Shown here: one piece after another, positions 1 to 8,226 of the stretch | Numbering within the stretch: position 1 is the first letter of the stretch | Layout of the letters: each line of letters starts with the position of its first letter | NCBI RefSeq assembly: GCF_020171805.1 | Contig: NZ_JAIVAF010000001.1 | Location: 1,352,234-1,416,233, forward strand | DNA from: Guptibacillus algicola | GTDB taxonomy: Bacteria; Bacillota; Bacilli; Bacillales; Guptibacillaceae | Direction of reading: 5' to 3' | Length of the DNA stretch: 64,000 nt | The notes under the pieces: model-generated | Database searches by the model: none | Seen by the model: only the letters and a program-made list of their open reading frames with translations | What the model was told of the DNA's origin: nothing | Made by a program: the position numbers and the translations under genes

Positions 1-228
1 CGGTGCGGTAGCAGAGCTAAATTCTTTTTCTGTGTAGCAATCGTAGTTTAATTTCATTTGGAAAGCTTCATCTGTCACTATGTTCTTCTTGTCTCTCCAT
101 TTAGTTAAAAGTGCTGCAGTATTATCAAATTGAATTGAATTGTTTTGAATAACGTCATGTCGTTCCTCAATCCATAAAGCATGCATTGCGAACTTGGAAT
201 CAAGGTGAAGTCGATGTTTTGTCGTCAT
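1..228 (-). CDS. lanM: Lanthipeptide synthetase LanM, N-terminal fragment (cut by window edge)
   Basis: The reading frame opens with ATG at 228, after an AAGGAG ribosome binding site about seven bases upstream, and runs without a stop off the left edge, giving 76 residues. The visible segment has the usual start of a class II LanM dehydratase domain: a short amphipathic lead, then a segment containing LLTKWRDKKNIV, then a stretch like (T/S)xxEF (residues YTEKEF). LanM dehydrates Ser/Thr in the precursor core and forms the thioether rings. Its place just downstream of the lanA genes, in the same direction, fits. The identification rests on 76 residues plus context; the zinc-binding cyclase half lies outside the window. 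Confidence 0.7.
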   Translation of the reverse strand, partial: MTTKHRLHLDSKFAMHALWIEERHDVIQNNSIQFDNTAALLTKWRDKKNIVTDEAFQMKLNYDCYTEKEFSSATAP

Positions 229-258
229 TGTTGTAACTCCTTTTTAAATTTATGTATA

Positions 259-286
259 GATACCTGTCCATCGAAGGACAGGTATC
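259..286 (-). terminator. Hairpin between lanA genes and lanM (attenuator or processing element)
   Basis: A perfect 11-bp inverted repeat (GATACCTGTCC at 259-269, GGACAGGTATC at 276-286) with a 6-nt loop. On the minus strand it has no long T-tract, so it is more likely a leaky attenuator or stability hairpin than a full terminator. Such an element would keep precursor mRNA in excess over lanM mRNA. Confidence 0.55.
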
Positions 287-339
287 CTAATCAAGAAAAT
301 ACATACTGAACTGTAGCAAAATCCGTTATTACCAATTCT

Positions 340-570
340 TTATTGAATATGTAATAGCACACTACACGATCTGTAAGTACGATAGTATATAGAAGTAATT
401 AAGCGTAGGAGTTAAAGCATTTATCAATACATCGCCAACCCCTTGAACCATTTATCTTAAGATAACTTGACTACTGTAAGCTGCAGTTTTTAATTGCTTG
501 GCTGTTGAATGATTCAGTAATGCAGTACGCTTTTCTGGATTTTTCTTGCTTGTATCATTATTTTTCTATT
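340..570 (-). pseudogene. Decayed third lanA precursor gene
   Basis: On the minus strand, the segment from about 555 reads as IQA, then KNPEKRTALLNHSTAKQ after a one-base frameshift, matching the leader IQAWKNPE-R----NHPAGQA of the two intact upstream precursors. Further on, a TAA stop at 452-454 falls where the conserved ED(M)M should be. Directly after it the frame reads MVQGVGDV, equivalent to IQGAGDV. The core peptide beyond this point is not recognisable. The segment therefore carries at least one frameshift and one nonsense change and has probably lost its start codon. It lies in tandem after the two working copies with matching spacing, as a local duplication would leave it. Confidence 0.75.
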
Positions 571-599
571 TATGAGTTAGCCTTGCGATTACGAAACGG

Positions 600-830
600 T
601 TAGCATTTTGCATATGAAATGGTTACTGTGACACCAGCTGTAAACCATCCAACACATACTCCACTGGAAACAGTAGTTGGTGTTGTTTCTGGTTGTACAT
701 CCCCTGCGCCTTGAATGGTCATCATGTCTTCAATAGTGAGTTCACTAAATGCTTGACCTGCTGGGTGGTTCATTGATACAGAACGCATTTCTGGATTTTT
801 CCATGCTTGGATCGTCTTTTCCTTACTCAT
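600..830 (-). CDS. lanA: Type 2 lanthipeptide precursor A2 (cytolysin-like)
   Basis: A 76-residue precursor. Residues 1-43 form a leader with IQAWKNPE, NHPAGQAFSEL and ending in QGA, the double-glycine-type site for a C39 exporter. A hexapeptide GDVQPE follows and then a core starting TTP. The core is rich in Thr/Ser, has two Cys (in GVCVGW and at the C-terminus, SYAKC) and a hydrophobic middle (FTAGVTVTI). Enterococcal cytolysin subunits have the same layout, GDVQAE before TTP and S-x-x-x-C at the end, and there a subtilase removes the hexapeptide. It is the second gene after lanP and is 80% or more identical in the leader to the neighbour at 854-1081, so the pair is a recent duplication. 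Confidence 0.92.
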   Translation of the reverse strand: MSKEKTIQAWKNPEMRSVSMNHPAGQAFSELTIEDMMTIQGAGDVQPETTPTTVSSGVCVGWFTAGVTVTISYAKC

Positions 831-853
831 CTTGCATTCCTCCTATAGAGTTA

Positions 854-1081
854 TTAGCACTTTGCATAAGAAATTGTTACTGTTACACCTACTGTTAACC
901 AACCAGCACATGGTGCACTAGACAGGGTTGGTGTTGTTTCTGGTTGCACATCACCAGCTCCTTGTACTTTCATCATATCTTCCTCAGTTAGCTCTCCATA
1001 AGCTTGACCTGCTGGGTGATCCATTGCATTTGTGCGTAGTTCTGGGTTCTTCCATGCTTGAATCATCAATTCTTTACTCAT
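854..1081 (-). CDS. lanA: Type 2 lanthipeptide precursor A1 (cytolysin-like)
   Basis: A 75-residue precursor. I start it at ATG 1081, matching the paralogues; a GTG one codon upstream is possible. The AAAGGAG site lies about nine bases ahead. The leader (IQAWKNPELR, DHPAGQAYGELTEEDM) ends QGA, then GDVQPE, then a TTP core with Cys in APCAGW and a C-terminal SYAKC. With two Cys, at most two thioether rings form, and surplus Ser/Thr would remain dehydrated. The gene begins 24 bases after the lanP stop and is probably cotranscribed with lanT and lanP. Processing is expected in two steps: LanT after GA, LanP after the Glu. Confidence 0.92.
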   Translation of the reverse strand: MSKELMIQAWKNPELRTNAMDHPAGQAYGELTEEDMMKVQGAGDVQPETTPTLSSAPCAGWLTVGVTVTISYAKC

Positions 1082-1105
1082 CACTTGTCGCTCCTTTCTT
1101 TTAAT

Positions 1106-2563
1106 TTATCTGAATTGTAAATCATTTTTAGGGGAGCTAAAACATACCTCTTTATGAACGCAGTCATATTGAAGGAGTTCAAGCGAATGAGAAACGTCTA
1201 AAATACCGTGCCTAAATAAAGCTTTCTGCTCCTTTTCGTTACTATGATTAGCTCCTTTTACAAGAATCCTTTCAATAGTTTGGACATTCGGTTTCTTTTC
1301 GTGCAACTCTCTGTATTCAGCGATGATAAGCCCAGCTGTAGCAGCTACTTTTGGTGAAGCCAAGCTTGATCCTGCACTATAATCATAGCCTTTTGGAATA
1401 CCAAAATAAGTAGCAAAAGGAGATTGTGGTGCGTTAACAGGGTATGTTGTTAAGATCATCGAGTCGATATCAAACACCTGATTTTCCTTGAAATTAATAC
1501 CGTAGTCCCCTCCTGGTGCTCCCATATCTACATTTCTACCGAAATTGGAGTAAGATGCTAGAGTAGCTTCCTTTGTAGTGGCAGCAACAGTAAAGACTCC
1601 TTTCATCCCTCCTGGCAAATGAATGAGATCTTGATGTTCTTCGTTTTGGTCAAATGGCTTTGTAATGTCATACCCACTTGATCCAGCAGATGCCACAACG
1701 AACACCCCTCTTTTCTTTGCATATTTCACAGCCTTTTCATAGGCTTTAATAACGATTCGATCTTCCTTGTTTTTAGGTGATTTATACGTTCCTAAACTTA
1801 AATTGATAACATCTACGCCATCATTTGCAGCTTCTATAATTGCATCTATGATCCAAGATGAGTCAGCTGAACCATTATGAAAGACTTTGTAAGGAATCAA
1901 TCCCAGTCCAGGTCCTACACCCTTTTGTGTCCCGTTTGCTGCAATAGACCCTGCAACCATCGTGCCATGTCCAAGTACATCCTGGGTATCCTGTATGCCA
2001 GGCACAAAAGACTTACCAGAGCTTACAATATTTTTTGATAAATCTGGATGGTTAAAATCGATCCCACTATCAATCATTCCAATCGTTACACCATGGTTTC
2101 CAGCTTGTAATTCATAAGACTTTCCATCTTGTGTAACTTGATTTACGTCCCATTGAGAATCTCTCAAAAAACTAATTTCGGAATCTATCGCTTTACTAGA
2201 CGAAAAGGCATTTGGAGTTGCGTCCAGCAACTGAACTTTCTGTTCCTCACCAATGTTTTCAGTATTGAATTGAAATTTATCTACAAAATGCCTTTCAATT
2301 ATTTTCTTTCTTTCTGAAGAAGAAGCTTTGATCTTCACTAGATTGATTTCTTCTATTTCTTCGATTTGAGCTTCTGAATCAAGACTAGATAGCTCCTTTT
2401 TTAAATCAGAAGCCTCTTTCGTATTGGCAGATAGAATTAATATGGCTTGGTTTGAGTCAATTTGTTTCGCCTGAACTGTTTGGTTTACTCCTATGGAAAT
2501 CCCACCGACTAACAAAAAGAACAAGAGCATCGTCTTAAAAAGATTAGGCATAAATTTTTTCAT
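1106..2563 (-). CDS. lanP: Secreted subtilisin-like lanthipeptide leader protease LanP
   Basis: A 485-residue S8 peptidase. It has a signal peptide (residues 1-32, cleavage near VQA), a propeptide to about 130, and the catalytic triad Asp165 (MIDSGID), His199 (GHGTMVAGS) and Ser400 (GSSLASPK). Its neighbours make it the counterpart of CylA/LicP/CerP, which act outside the cell to remove the last six residues (here GDVQPE) left by the exporter; Glu just before TTP in all four local precursors fits that specificity. Oddly, the position of the oxyanion-hole Asn (normally A-G-N) reads AGSS, so Asn is Ser295. Its start overlaps the end of lanT by 20 bases, implying coupled translation. Confidence 0.92.
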   Translation of the reverse strand: MKKFMPNLFKTMLLFFLLVGGISIGVNQTVQAKQIDSNQAILILSANTKEASDLKKELSSLDSEAQIEEIEEINLVKIKASSSERKKIIERHFVDKFQFNTENIGEEQKVQLLDATPNAFSSSKAIDSEISFLRDSQWDVNQVTQDGKSYELQAGNHGVTIGMIDSGIDFNHPDLSKNIVSSGKSFVPGIQDTQDVLGHGTMVAGSIAANGTQKGVGPGLGLIPYKVFHNGSADSSWIIDAIIEAANDGVDVINLSLGTYKSPKNKEDRIVIKAYEKAVKYAKKRGVFVVASAGSSGYDITKPFDQNEEHQDLIHLPGGMKGVFTVAATTKEATLASYSNFGRNVDMGAPGGDYGINFKENQVFDIDSMILTTYPVNAPQSPFATYFGIPKGYDYSAGSSLASPKVAATAGLIIAEYRELHEKKPNVQTIERILVKGANHSNEKEQKALFRHGILDVSHSLELLQYDCVHKEVCFSSPKNDLQFR

Positions 2564-4703
2564 CTTCTATGTTTCCCTTCTTATTTGCATGATAAAGTTG
2601 TGCATAATAGCCAGATTGATTAATTAACGTTGCGTGATTCCCTTCCTCTACAATTTCTCCGTCTCGCAAAACCAAAATTCGATCCGCATTAATGATGGTG
2701 CTTAATCGATGTGCGATGATGATACGCGTACAATTCAACTCAGATATGCTCGCATCTATTTTTTCTTCTGAAAGATTGTCGAGCGCGCTTGTCGCTTCAT
2801 CTAAAACTAGTACAGAAGGCTCATTAATTAGAGCTCTTGCAAGAGCCAATCGTTGACGCTGTCCCCCAGAAAAGTTCACACCTTTTTCTGAAACGGTTGT
2901 TTGGAACCCTAAAGGACAAGTCATTATGTCTTGTAAGATATCAGCCCTTTGACAAGTAGAAATCAATGTTTCCTCGTCCAATTCTTGATGCTGCATGGAA
3001 ATATTATCTACTACAGACTTATTAAAAAGCTTTGTTTCCTGCAATACAGTACCTATTTGATTACGTAGATTGAGGAGGTTATGTTCTTCGATATTTTTCT
3101 GATCATAATAAATGCCTCCAGAAGAGGGTTTGTATAATCCCAGAAGAAGCTTTGCAATGGTACTTTTTCCTGATCCAGAATCTCCAACAATCGCTATCTT
3201 TTCTCCAGGTTTCACATGAAATGAGATATCTTTTAAGATAGGTTCAGAGAAGCGACTGTATTTAAATGAGACATTTTGAAATGCAACTTCCCCTTTTAAT
3301 TTTGTTTCTTCTTTCTCAAACGATTGGTTCTCTACTTTACTTTTAATCACATCGTATAGACGTTGGATATACGACTTTAAAGAAATAATCTCGGTGTACC
3401 CTAACCCTAACGATGAGATAGGTGCAATAAATGAAAGTGCGAGTGTGCTGAACGCGACTAACGTCCCTAAACTGATCGCATTATCCACGACGAGATACCC
3501 GCCACACCACAGTAGAAAAATTGGTAATCCAAATTGGATCGTAGAAGGTAATATATTTAAAGTGGTCGTCCAGATACTTCTTCTCTCTGAACTCTTCAGC
3601 TGCAATCGAAAGGATTCTTTCCATTCCTTATAAAAACGATCTTCTAATCCCAACACCTTGATATCAGAAACACCATTAATAGATTCAGCTAATATGTTTT
3701 GGACTTTCGTTTGGTTTGTGACATCCTTACTCGTAATACGATGAGTAATGTTTGTACTCAAAATCAAAAGAGCAAACAACAGTATGCCTATTCCAACGAC
3801 TCCAAGTCCCAAGATGGCAGACATGTTAAACATAAGAATGGCATAAGAAAATAACATGATACCGTCGATTACGAACGTAATCAGTCTAGTTGATAGGATT
3901 TGTCTAATATACACGTTTGAATTGGCTCTAAATATTAGTTCACCATTAGATCTGTTCTCAAAAAACTGATAAGGAAGACGATACAGATGGTGCATAAAAT
4001 GCGACATCATCTGATTATCCATTGCAGTTTGGAGTTTGGCGATGAAAAAACCTCGCGCAAAACTTAACAGTTTATAACCAACCAGGATAAAGAGGATCAC
4101 AACCCCAAGCGTGTTGAGATTTGTAACATCTTTTGTTACAAGTACATTGTCAGTCACCCATTTGGTTAACAACGGTAAAGATATACCCAATCCCTGCAAT
4201 AACAATGAAACTAACAAGATGCTTACAAGAAGTCTTGGTTTTTTAAACGCATAGGACAATAAAAACACATATGGATTTAATTTCTTTTTCTTCTCGAATT
4301 TTTCAGAAGGCTTAGATAACAGTACGATTTGAGAAAAACGTTCTTCAAATTCCTCTTCTGATAACTTGTAACGTCCTACAGCAGGATCAACGATATAATA
4401 GCGACCTTTTTTGTATTTTTCTAACACAACAAAATGCTTTCGTTCCCAAAATAAAATAGCAGGAAGGATTTCATCTTCTTCAAGCTTTTTATAATCGACC
4501 TTGAATGCTTTTGTTTCTAACCCTTTTTCTTTCGCTACTTCTGATAAGTGGAAGACCGAAAAGCCACCTTTCGGAACACCATACTCTTCCCGTAAATCAG
4601 ATAGCGATATATGGTGACCGAAATAGCTGAGCACCATAGCCAAACAGGCTATTCCACATTCGCTATGTTCCATTTGCTCAATGTAAGGGACAGTTTTTCT
4701 CAT
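2544..4703 (-). CDS. lanT: Bifunctional C39 peptidase/ABC exporter LanT
   Basis: A 719-residue protein with three parts. The N-terminal C39 peptidase (about 1-130) has Cys16 in ECGIAC, His90 in KHFVV and Asp106 in VDPA. A six-helix ABC membrane domain follows (about 150-440). The C-terminal ATPase has Walker A GDSGSGKST (about 507-515), signature SGGQRQR (about 610) and Walker B VLVLDEA (about 630). It exports modified lanthipeptides and cuts the leader after the double-glycine-type site, here GA. The length matches the family. The gene starts nine bases after the LuxR-type regulator stop and overlaps lanP, so lanR-lanT-lanP form an operon. Confidence 0.95.
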   Translation of the reverse strand: MRKTVPYIEQMEHSECGIACLAMVLSYFGHHISLSDLREEYGVPKGGFSVFHLSEVAKEKGLETKAFKVDYKKLEEDEILPAILFWERKHFVVLEKYKKGRYYIVDPAVGRYKLSEEEFEERFSQIVLLSKPSEKFEKKKKLNPYVFLLSYAFKKPRLLVSILLVSLLLQGLGISLPLLTKWVTDNVLVTKDVTNLNTLGVVILFILVGYKLLSFARGFFIAKLQTAMDNQMMSHFMHHLYRLPYQFFENRSNGELIFRANSNVYIRQILSTRLITFVIDGIMLFSYAILMFNMSAILGLGVVGIGILLFALLILSTNITHRITSKDVTNQTKVQNILAESINGVSDIKVLGLEDRFYKEWKESFRLQLKSSERRSIWTTTLNILPSTIQFGLPIFLLWCGGYLVVDNAISLGTLVAFSTLALSFIAPISSLGLGYTEIISLKSYIQRLYDVIKSKVENQSFEKEETKLKGEVAFQNVSFKYSRFSEPILKDISFHVKPGEKIAIVGDSGSGKSTIAKLLLGLYKPSSGGIYYDQKNIEEHNLLNLRNQIGTVLQETKLFNKSVVDNISMQHQELDEETLISTCQRADILQDIMTCPLGFQTTVSEKGVNFSGGQRQRLALARALINEPSVLVLDEATSALDNLSEEKIDASISELNCTRIIIAHRLSTIINADRILVLRDGEIVEEGNHATLINQSGYYAQLYHANKKGNIEDEKIYA

Positions 4704-4712
4704 AGCATCCTC

Positions 4713-4958
4713 CTAGTCAGTACTTTCCATTGGAAAATAGGAAATTTCTATGATCTTTAAATGATAAGAAATAACCCCTATTTCAACTCGAGATTCAATG
4801 GACCATTTTCGTTTAATATTAGAAACAATTTCTCCCACACGACGCTGACTAATATGTAAGGTATAAGCAATTTCTTTGTTCGTTAACCCCCTCGAAACCA
4901 TGGAGGCAATTTCTCTTTCTCGTTTGCTTAGTTTTGTTGCTACCGATGATAAGGCCAT
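4713..4958 (-). CDS. Single-domain LuxR/GerE-type regulator of the lanthipeptide operon
   Basis: An 81-residue protein made almost entirely of a LuxR-type helix-turn-helix: LSKREREIASMVSRGLTNKEI, then ISQRRVGEIVSNIKRKW. There is no receiver or ligand domain, so it cannot be a classical response regulator; it may act by abundance or through a partner. It is the first gene of the minus-strand lanthipeptide operon, nine bases ahead of lanT, with an AAAGGAG site before its ATG. Autoregulation of the operon is likely but inferred. The substitution Q-R-R in the recognition-helix region, where many LuxR proteins read S-x-x-T-V, may alter DNA specificity. Confidence 0.85.
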   Translation of the reverse strand: MALSSVATKLSKREREIASMVSRGLTNKEIAYTLHISQRRVGEIVSNIKRKWSIESRVEIGVISYHLKIIEISYFPMESTD

Positions 4959-5200
4959 TACAATTCTCCTTTTCTAAATGAAATAAATTCCAATGAAAGT
5001 AGTGATCAACGCATTAAATATGTCCTAGCTGTGTTTACCTACGTGTAACGAATTGGTTCCCACTCAAATCTTAAGTTTTAGTTCGTAGTGCTTAGTTCTC
5101 ATCCTAAATCATGTTGTAAAGTTTTGGTATTGAGAAAAAATAGAGGATTTTTCCGTTTTATTCTTGTATTTTTCTTTCTATCATTCAAATTTTCATAAAA
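4959..5200 (-). promoter_or_regulatory. Probable promoter region of the lanR-lanT-lanP-lanA operon
   Basis: This gap separates the upstream terminator from the first gene of the operon and must hold its promoter unless there is read-through. I see no clear consensus -35/-10 pair and no copy of the operator arms found at 9584-9624, so control here is probably by the LuxR-type protein or another factor. Confidence 0.3.
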
Positions 5201-5232
5201 AAAACAGCTCTTTCGAATGAAAGAACTGTTTT
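5201..5232 (-). terminator. Rho-independent terminator after the peptide pheromone gene
   Basis: Inverted repeat AAAACAG-x-TCTTTC / GAAAGA-x-CTGTTTT with a GAAT loop and one internal mismatch. On the minus strand it runs into eight T residues (5194-5207 read in reverse). It closes the regulator/peptide operon at 5267-6762. Confidence 0.85.
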
Positions 5233-5266
5233 AAAATATGAGATTCACTTAGAAAAGAAAATCAAA

Positions 5267-5512
5267 TTAAGGTAATTCAATAATAATTGGGTCTGGATAA
5301 AGCTCGTCTAAAGCAGGAAGAGGATCTGGATATAATTCATCAAATGGAAAAGGGATCGGCGGAGTCGGATCCGGATACAATTCGTCTGCTGCTGGCTTCA
5401 CAATAATAGTCGAAGATGAAGTAGCACTCGCTTGAGTATCTTGTGCTCCTCCTAATAATGTTCCCCCAAAAATAGTAGAAGTTATTGCGACAGTATAAAT
5501 TAATTTTTTCAT
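5267..5512 (-). CDS. Secreted propeptide with three DELYPDP repeats (candidate signalling peptide)
   Basis: An 81-residue product with a Sec signal peptide (residues 1-28, hydrophobic TVAITSTIFGGTLLGG, cleavage site near TQA). The exported tail carries DELYPDP three times, at residues 43-49, 58-64 and 69-75, separated by short Pro-rich linkers. The three DNA copies differ at the synonymous position in six of seven codons, so selection seems to hold the peptide rather than the DNA. Its ATG overlaps the stop of the upstream TPR regulator (ATGA), the usual arrangement of RRNPP receptors and their pheromones such as NprR/NprX. I infer that it is processed outside the cell to DELYPDP-containing oligopeptides, re-imported, and bound by the neighbour. 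The mature form is unknown. Confidence 0.75.
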   Translation of the reverse strand: MKKLIYTVAITSTIFGGTLLGGAQDTQASATSSSTIIVKPAADELYPDPTPPIPFPFDELYPDPLPALDELYPDPIIIELP

Positions 5513-6762
5513 AATAAAGTACCTCTTTTCATTATTTTGTGATCGAGTTCGAGTGCTTTTCGATAATATTCACTCGATTTCTTATATGAGAATTTTTTTG
5601 AATAATAATTCCCAAGTTCAATATAAATCTCGTGCAAGTTTACGACATCATTTTTCTCCTGGAAATGAGATAGTGCCTTGATTAAATAATGTTCATATTC
5701 TACCGTTTCGTGTTGTTCTTTTAGCTTCAACGATAAGATTGATAATTTTAATGAGTAGGTAATATCCTCATTAGTCATACACTCTTGCGCTTTATGTAGC
5801 TGACTTAGAGCACTCTCAAATTGATCAATGCGATAATACTCCTTTGCTAACAAGTATAATGTCGGAACATTACATTGTTGATCAGCTAATTTCAAGCTTC
5901 TCTCGTAATTTGTGATGGCTTCTAAGGAAGAGTCTTCGAGTGAGTAAACATAGCCCAAGTTATGGTAGATTTTGATGAGAAATTTGTCCTTATTGATTAA
6001 ATGCTTGGATGCTTTTAATGCTTTATGAAAATAAGACTTAGCATCTTCTCTATTTCCTATGCGATTATAATTGATACCAAGAAGAATTAAGCAATCGACG
6101 CTTTTTGAATAAGCACTCATATCATTGAATTTCCTTAGAGCTTCTAACGCAGTACTGATCGCTTTTGAATTTTGATTAGTGCGACTATATATAATGGCTA
6201 ATTGATAAATAAAATTTGGTTCCTCAATATTGAGCTCTTTTCTTAGCTTATCTGCAGCAATGTAGTAGTCAAGTCCCTCAATAAAATGACCCTTGAGGTA
6301 ATAGTAAAGTCCCTTAAAACTATTGAAATAATATTTTCGATCATCTCTAAGCCGATCTACTGTCTTTTCAACTAGATGGAGGTGTTCAGAAGCAGTTTCT
6401 AAATCTTTCTTTAACATGGAATATCTAGCACATAACAAGTTAAACCAAGCTATTATATCTGGTTCGTGAATCCACTTCATTTGAGTATTGAGGGATTCAA
6501 AGGCTTTCTCTACCTCATCTATATTTTTCTCAATAATATCGTTATATAGAGACATTAATAATTCATTAACTTCTTCAATCGTCTGGTGATCATCATATTG
6601 AATGTTTAATCGCTCGCATAAAGGGATAATGATAGTCTGAGAAGGTTCAATACTATTATGTTCAACTTTACTAAGATAAGAAACGGAACATATACCATGA
6701 GCCAAGTCGCTTTGTGTTAACCCCCTTTTTTTCCTATAATAGTGTACTTTTTCTCCCCACAT
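5509..6762 (-). CDS. RRNPP-family quorum-sensing regulator (HTH + TPR)
   Basis: A 417-residue protein. Residues 1-60 form an XRE-type helix-turn-helix (KKRGLTQSDLAHGICSVSYL, then SKVEHN). The rest is a helical TPR superhelix with repeated A-xxx-Y/F patterns, for example SKAISTALEALRKF, EDAKSYFHKALKAS, LEAITNYERSLKLA and KKSSEYYRKALEL. Length and layout match NprR/PlcR-type receptors, whose TPR groove binds an imported oligopeptide. The gene overlaps the DELYPDP propeptide gene by four bases. Its targets are not evident; the flanking lanthipeptide operon is the obvious candidate. I rank it nearer NprR than PlcR on length (417 versus about 285 residues). Confidence 0.88.
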   Translation of the reverse strand: MWGEKVHYYRKKRGLTQSDLAHGICSVSYLSKVEHNSIEPSQTIIIPLCERLNIQYDDHQTIEEVNELLMSLYNDIIEKNIDEVEKAFESLNTQMKWIHEPDIIAWFNLLCARYSMLKKDLETASEHLHLVEKTVDRLRDDRKYYFNSFKGLYYYLKGHFIEGLDYYIAADKLRKELNIEEPNFIYQLAIIYSRTNQNSKAISTALEALRKFNDMSAYSKSVDCLILLGINYNRIGNREDAKSYFHKALKASKHLINKDKFLIKIYHNLGYVYSLEDSSLEAITNYERSLKLADQQCNVPTLYLLAKEYYRIDQFESALSQLHKAQECMTNEDITYSLKLSILSLKLKEQHETVEYEHYLIKALSHFQEKNDVVNLHEIYIELGNYYSKKFSYKKSSEYYRKALELDHKIMKRGTLL

Positions 6763-6952
6763 AGCCTAACCACCTTCATTTCTAAGTTGAATAAATCGGT
6801 TGTTTTCAGGGATATAACGCCCTTATAAGCATTAAATTTGTTCAAATTGTTTGTAAAACCACTGTTATTATCTCAAAAATTTACAGTTTTTGCAGGTTAA
6901 AATAGGAATTTACAGGAAAATATTATTCACTTATTCATGTTCAAAATAAAAA

Positions 6953-6975
6953 AGCCTGCATTCGAGATGCAGGCT
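6953..6975 (-). terminator. Terminator of the ABC export operon
   Basis: Perfect 8-bp stem AGCCTGCA/TGCAGGCT with a 7-nt loop, followed on the minus strand by six T residues. It lies seven bases beyond the stop of the permease gene. Confidence 0.9.
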
Positions 6976-6981
6976 AGGTCG

Positions 6982-8226
6982 TTATGTTCGATTATTTTCA
7001 CCTGCTAGTTTCCAGGCGCTTTTCATAGATTTGTAAAGAGGTTGATTGCTGTATAGTAATACGCTACCTTTATAAAAATGTACACAAAAGCTCATTAATA
7101 TTCCAATGGATGCGATGAGTATTGATAGTGAGAAAATGATTTCAATCAAGGGTATTTCTAAAAAGCTAATACGAATGAACATGAACATTGGAGCGAAAAA
7201 TGGAATATAAGACCCTATTGTAATCAAGATCGACGATGGAGAGTTTATACCGATTAACGCACCAACTAATGAGAACATTAAGAGATATGAGATTGGCGCC
7301 ATGAATTGATTGATGTCTTCCACCTTTGAAACTAGTGATCCAACAAAAGCTGCTAAAACACCATAAAACAAATACCCTAAGATTCCTAGTAGGATTGCAT
7401 AGAGCCAAACACTAATAGATACACTCTGAACTGTTTCAGTAACAACTCCCCTTACTGTATCTGACCCGAAGTATGTAATGATAATAAATCCGATAATACC
7501 AAAAACACTTAGCTGGGTTATGCTAATAAATAATACTCCTACTAATTTTCCAAAGAAGTGTGATGTAGCTGAAGAACTAGAGATGATAACTTCCATAATT
7601 CTAGAGCCTTTTTCTTTAGCAATCTCTGATGCGATCATCGTTCCATATAACATGACAAACATATACAATACGAATAATAACCCGATCGCAATATTCTCTG
7701 CTGCTTTTCGTTCTTTTTCGGATAGCGCTTTATCAGATCCATGAAAAGTATCTGTCTTCAAAGAAACAGGTGTAACGAGTTCCTGAAGTTTTTCATCAGA
7801 TATGCTTAATGCATCAGAGGTTCGCTGTAACTTCGTCAATTGCAACGCTTTGGCAACAGACTGCATATCTTGTTGGTTGACTGGTTCTTTTGTAACTAAT
7901 TCATTTCCTCCAACGTCTAACGCAAGATAACCACTTACTGTATCTTCATATAATAAAGTTTCAGCTTCCTTTTTGGATTGAACATCTTTTATCGAAATCC
8001 CTTTCAAATTATCTTTTAGAGATTGTTCAACTTCTGGGGTCGCATTAACAAGCGCAAGCGAAGTTAGCGATGTTTCTTCTTTAATTTCTGTAAGTAATCC
8101 AGGTAACATTACGCCACCAAACAGAGCCATAATCGTTAAGATCGTAGACCAGAAGAAGGTTTTGGATTTAATTTTACTTTTATAAGTTTGGCCAACCAGC
8201 ACCCAAAATTTATGCACTAAGTCCAC
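6982..8226 (-). CDS. ABC-2 type permease (NatB-like), probable lanthipeptide immunity or export
   Basis: A 414-residue membrane protein with one N-terminal TM helix (about 20-45), a large external domain (about 50-175) and five or six C-terminal helices (about 180-395). The NatB/YhaP permeases are built this way. It overlaps its ATPase partner by 17 bases. The pair would pump hydrophobic or peptide substrates out of the cell. In this position, between lanthipeptide precursor genes and under a CylR2-like operator, producer immunity is the simplest role, although NatAB relatives also export sodium. No LanF/E/G-specific motif separates these options. Confidence 0.8.
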   Translation of the reverse strand: MDLVHKFWVLVGQTYKSKIKSKTFFWSTILTIMALFGGVMLPGLLTEIKEETSLTSLALVNATPEVEQSLKDNLKGISIKDVQSKKEAETLLYEDTVSGYLALDVGGNELVTKEPVNQQDMQSVAKALQLTKLQRTSDALSISDEKLQELVTPVSLKTDTFHGSDKALSEKERKAAENIAIGLLFVLYMFVMLYGTMIASEIAKEKGSRIMEVIISSSSATSHFFGKLVGVLFISITQLSVFGIIGFIIITYFGSDTVRGVVTETVQSVSISVWLYAILLGILGYLFYGVLAAFVGSLVSKVEDINQFMAPISYLLMFSLVGALIGINSPSSILITIGSYIPFFAPMFMFIRISFLEIPLIEIIFSLSILIASIGILMSFCVHFYKGSVLLYSNQPLYKSMKSAWKLAGENNRT

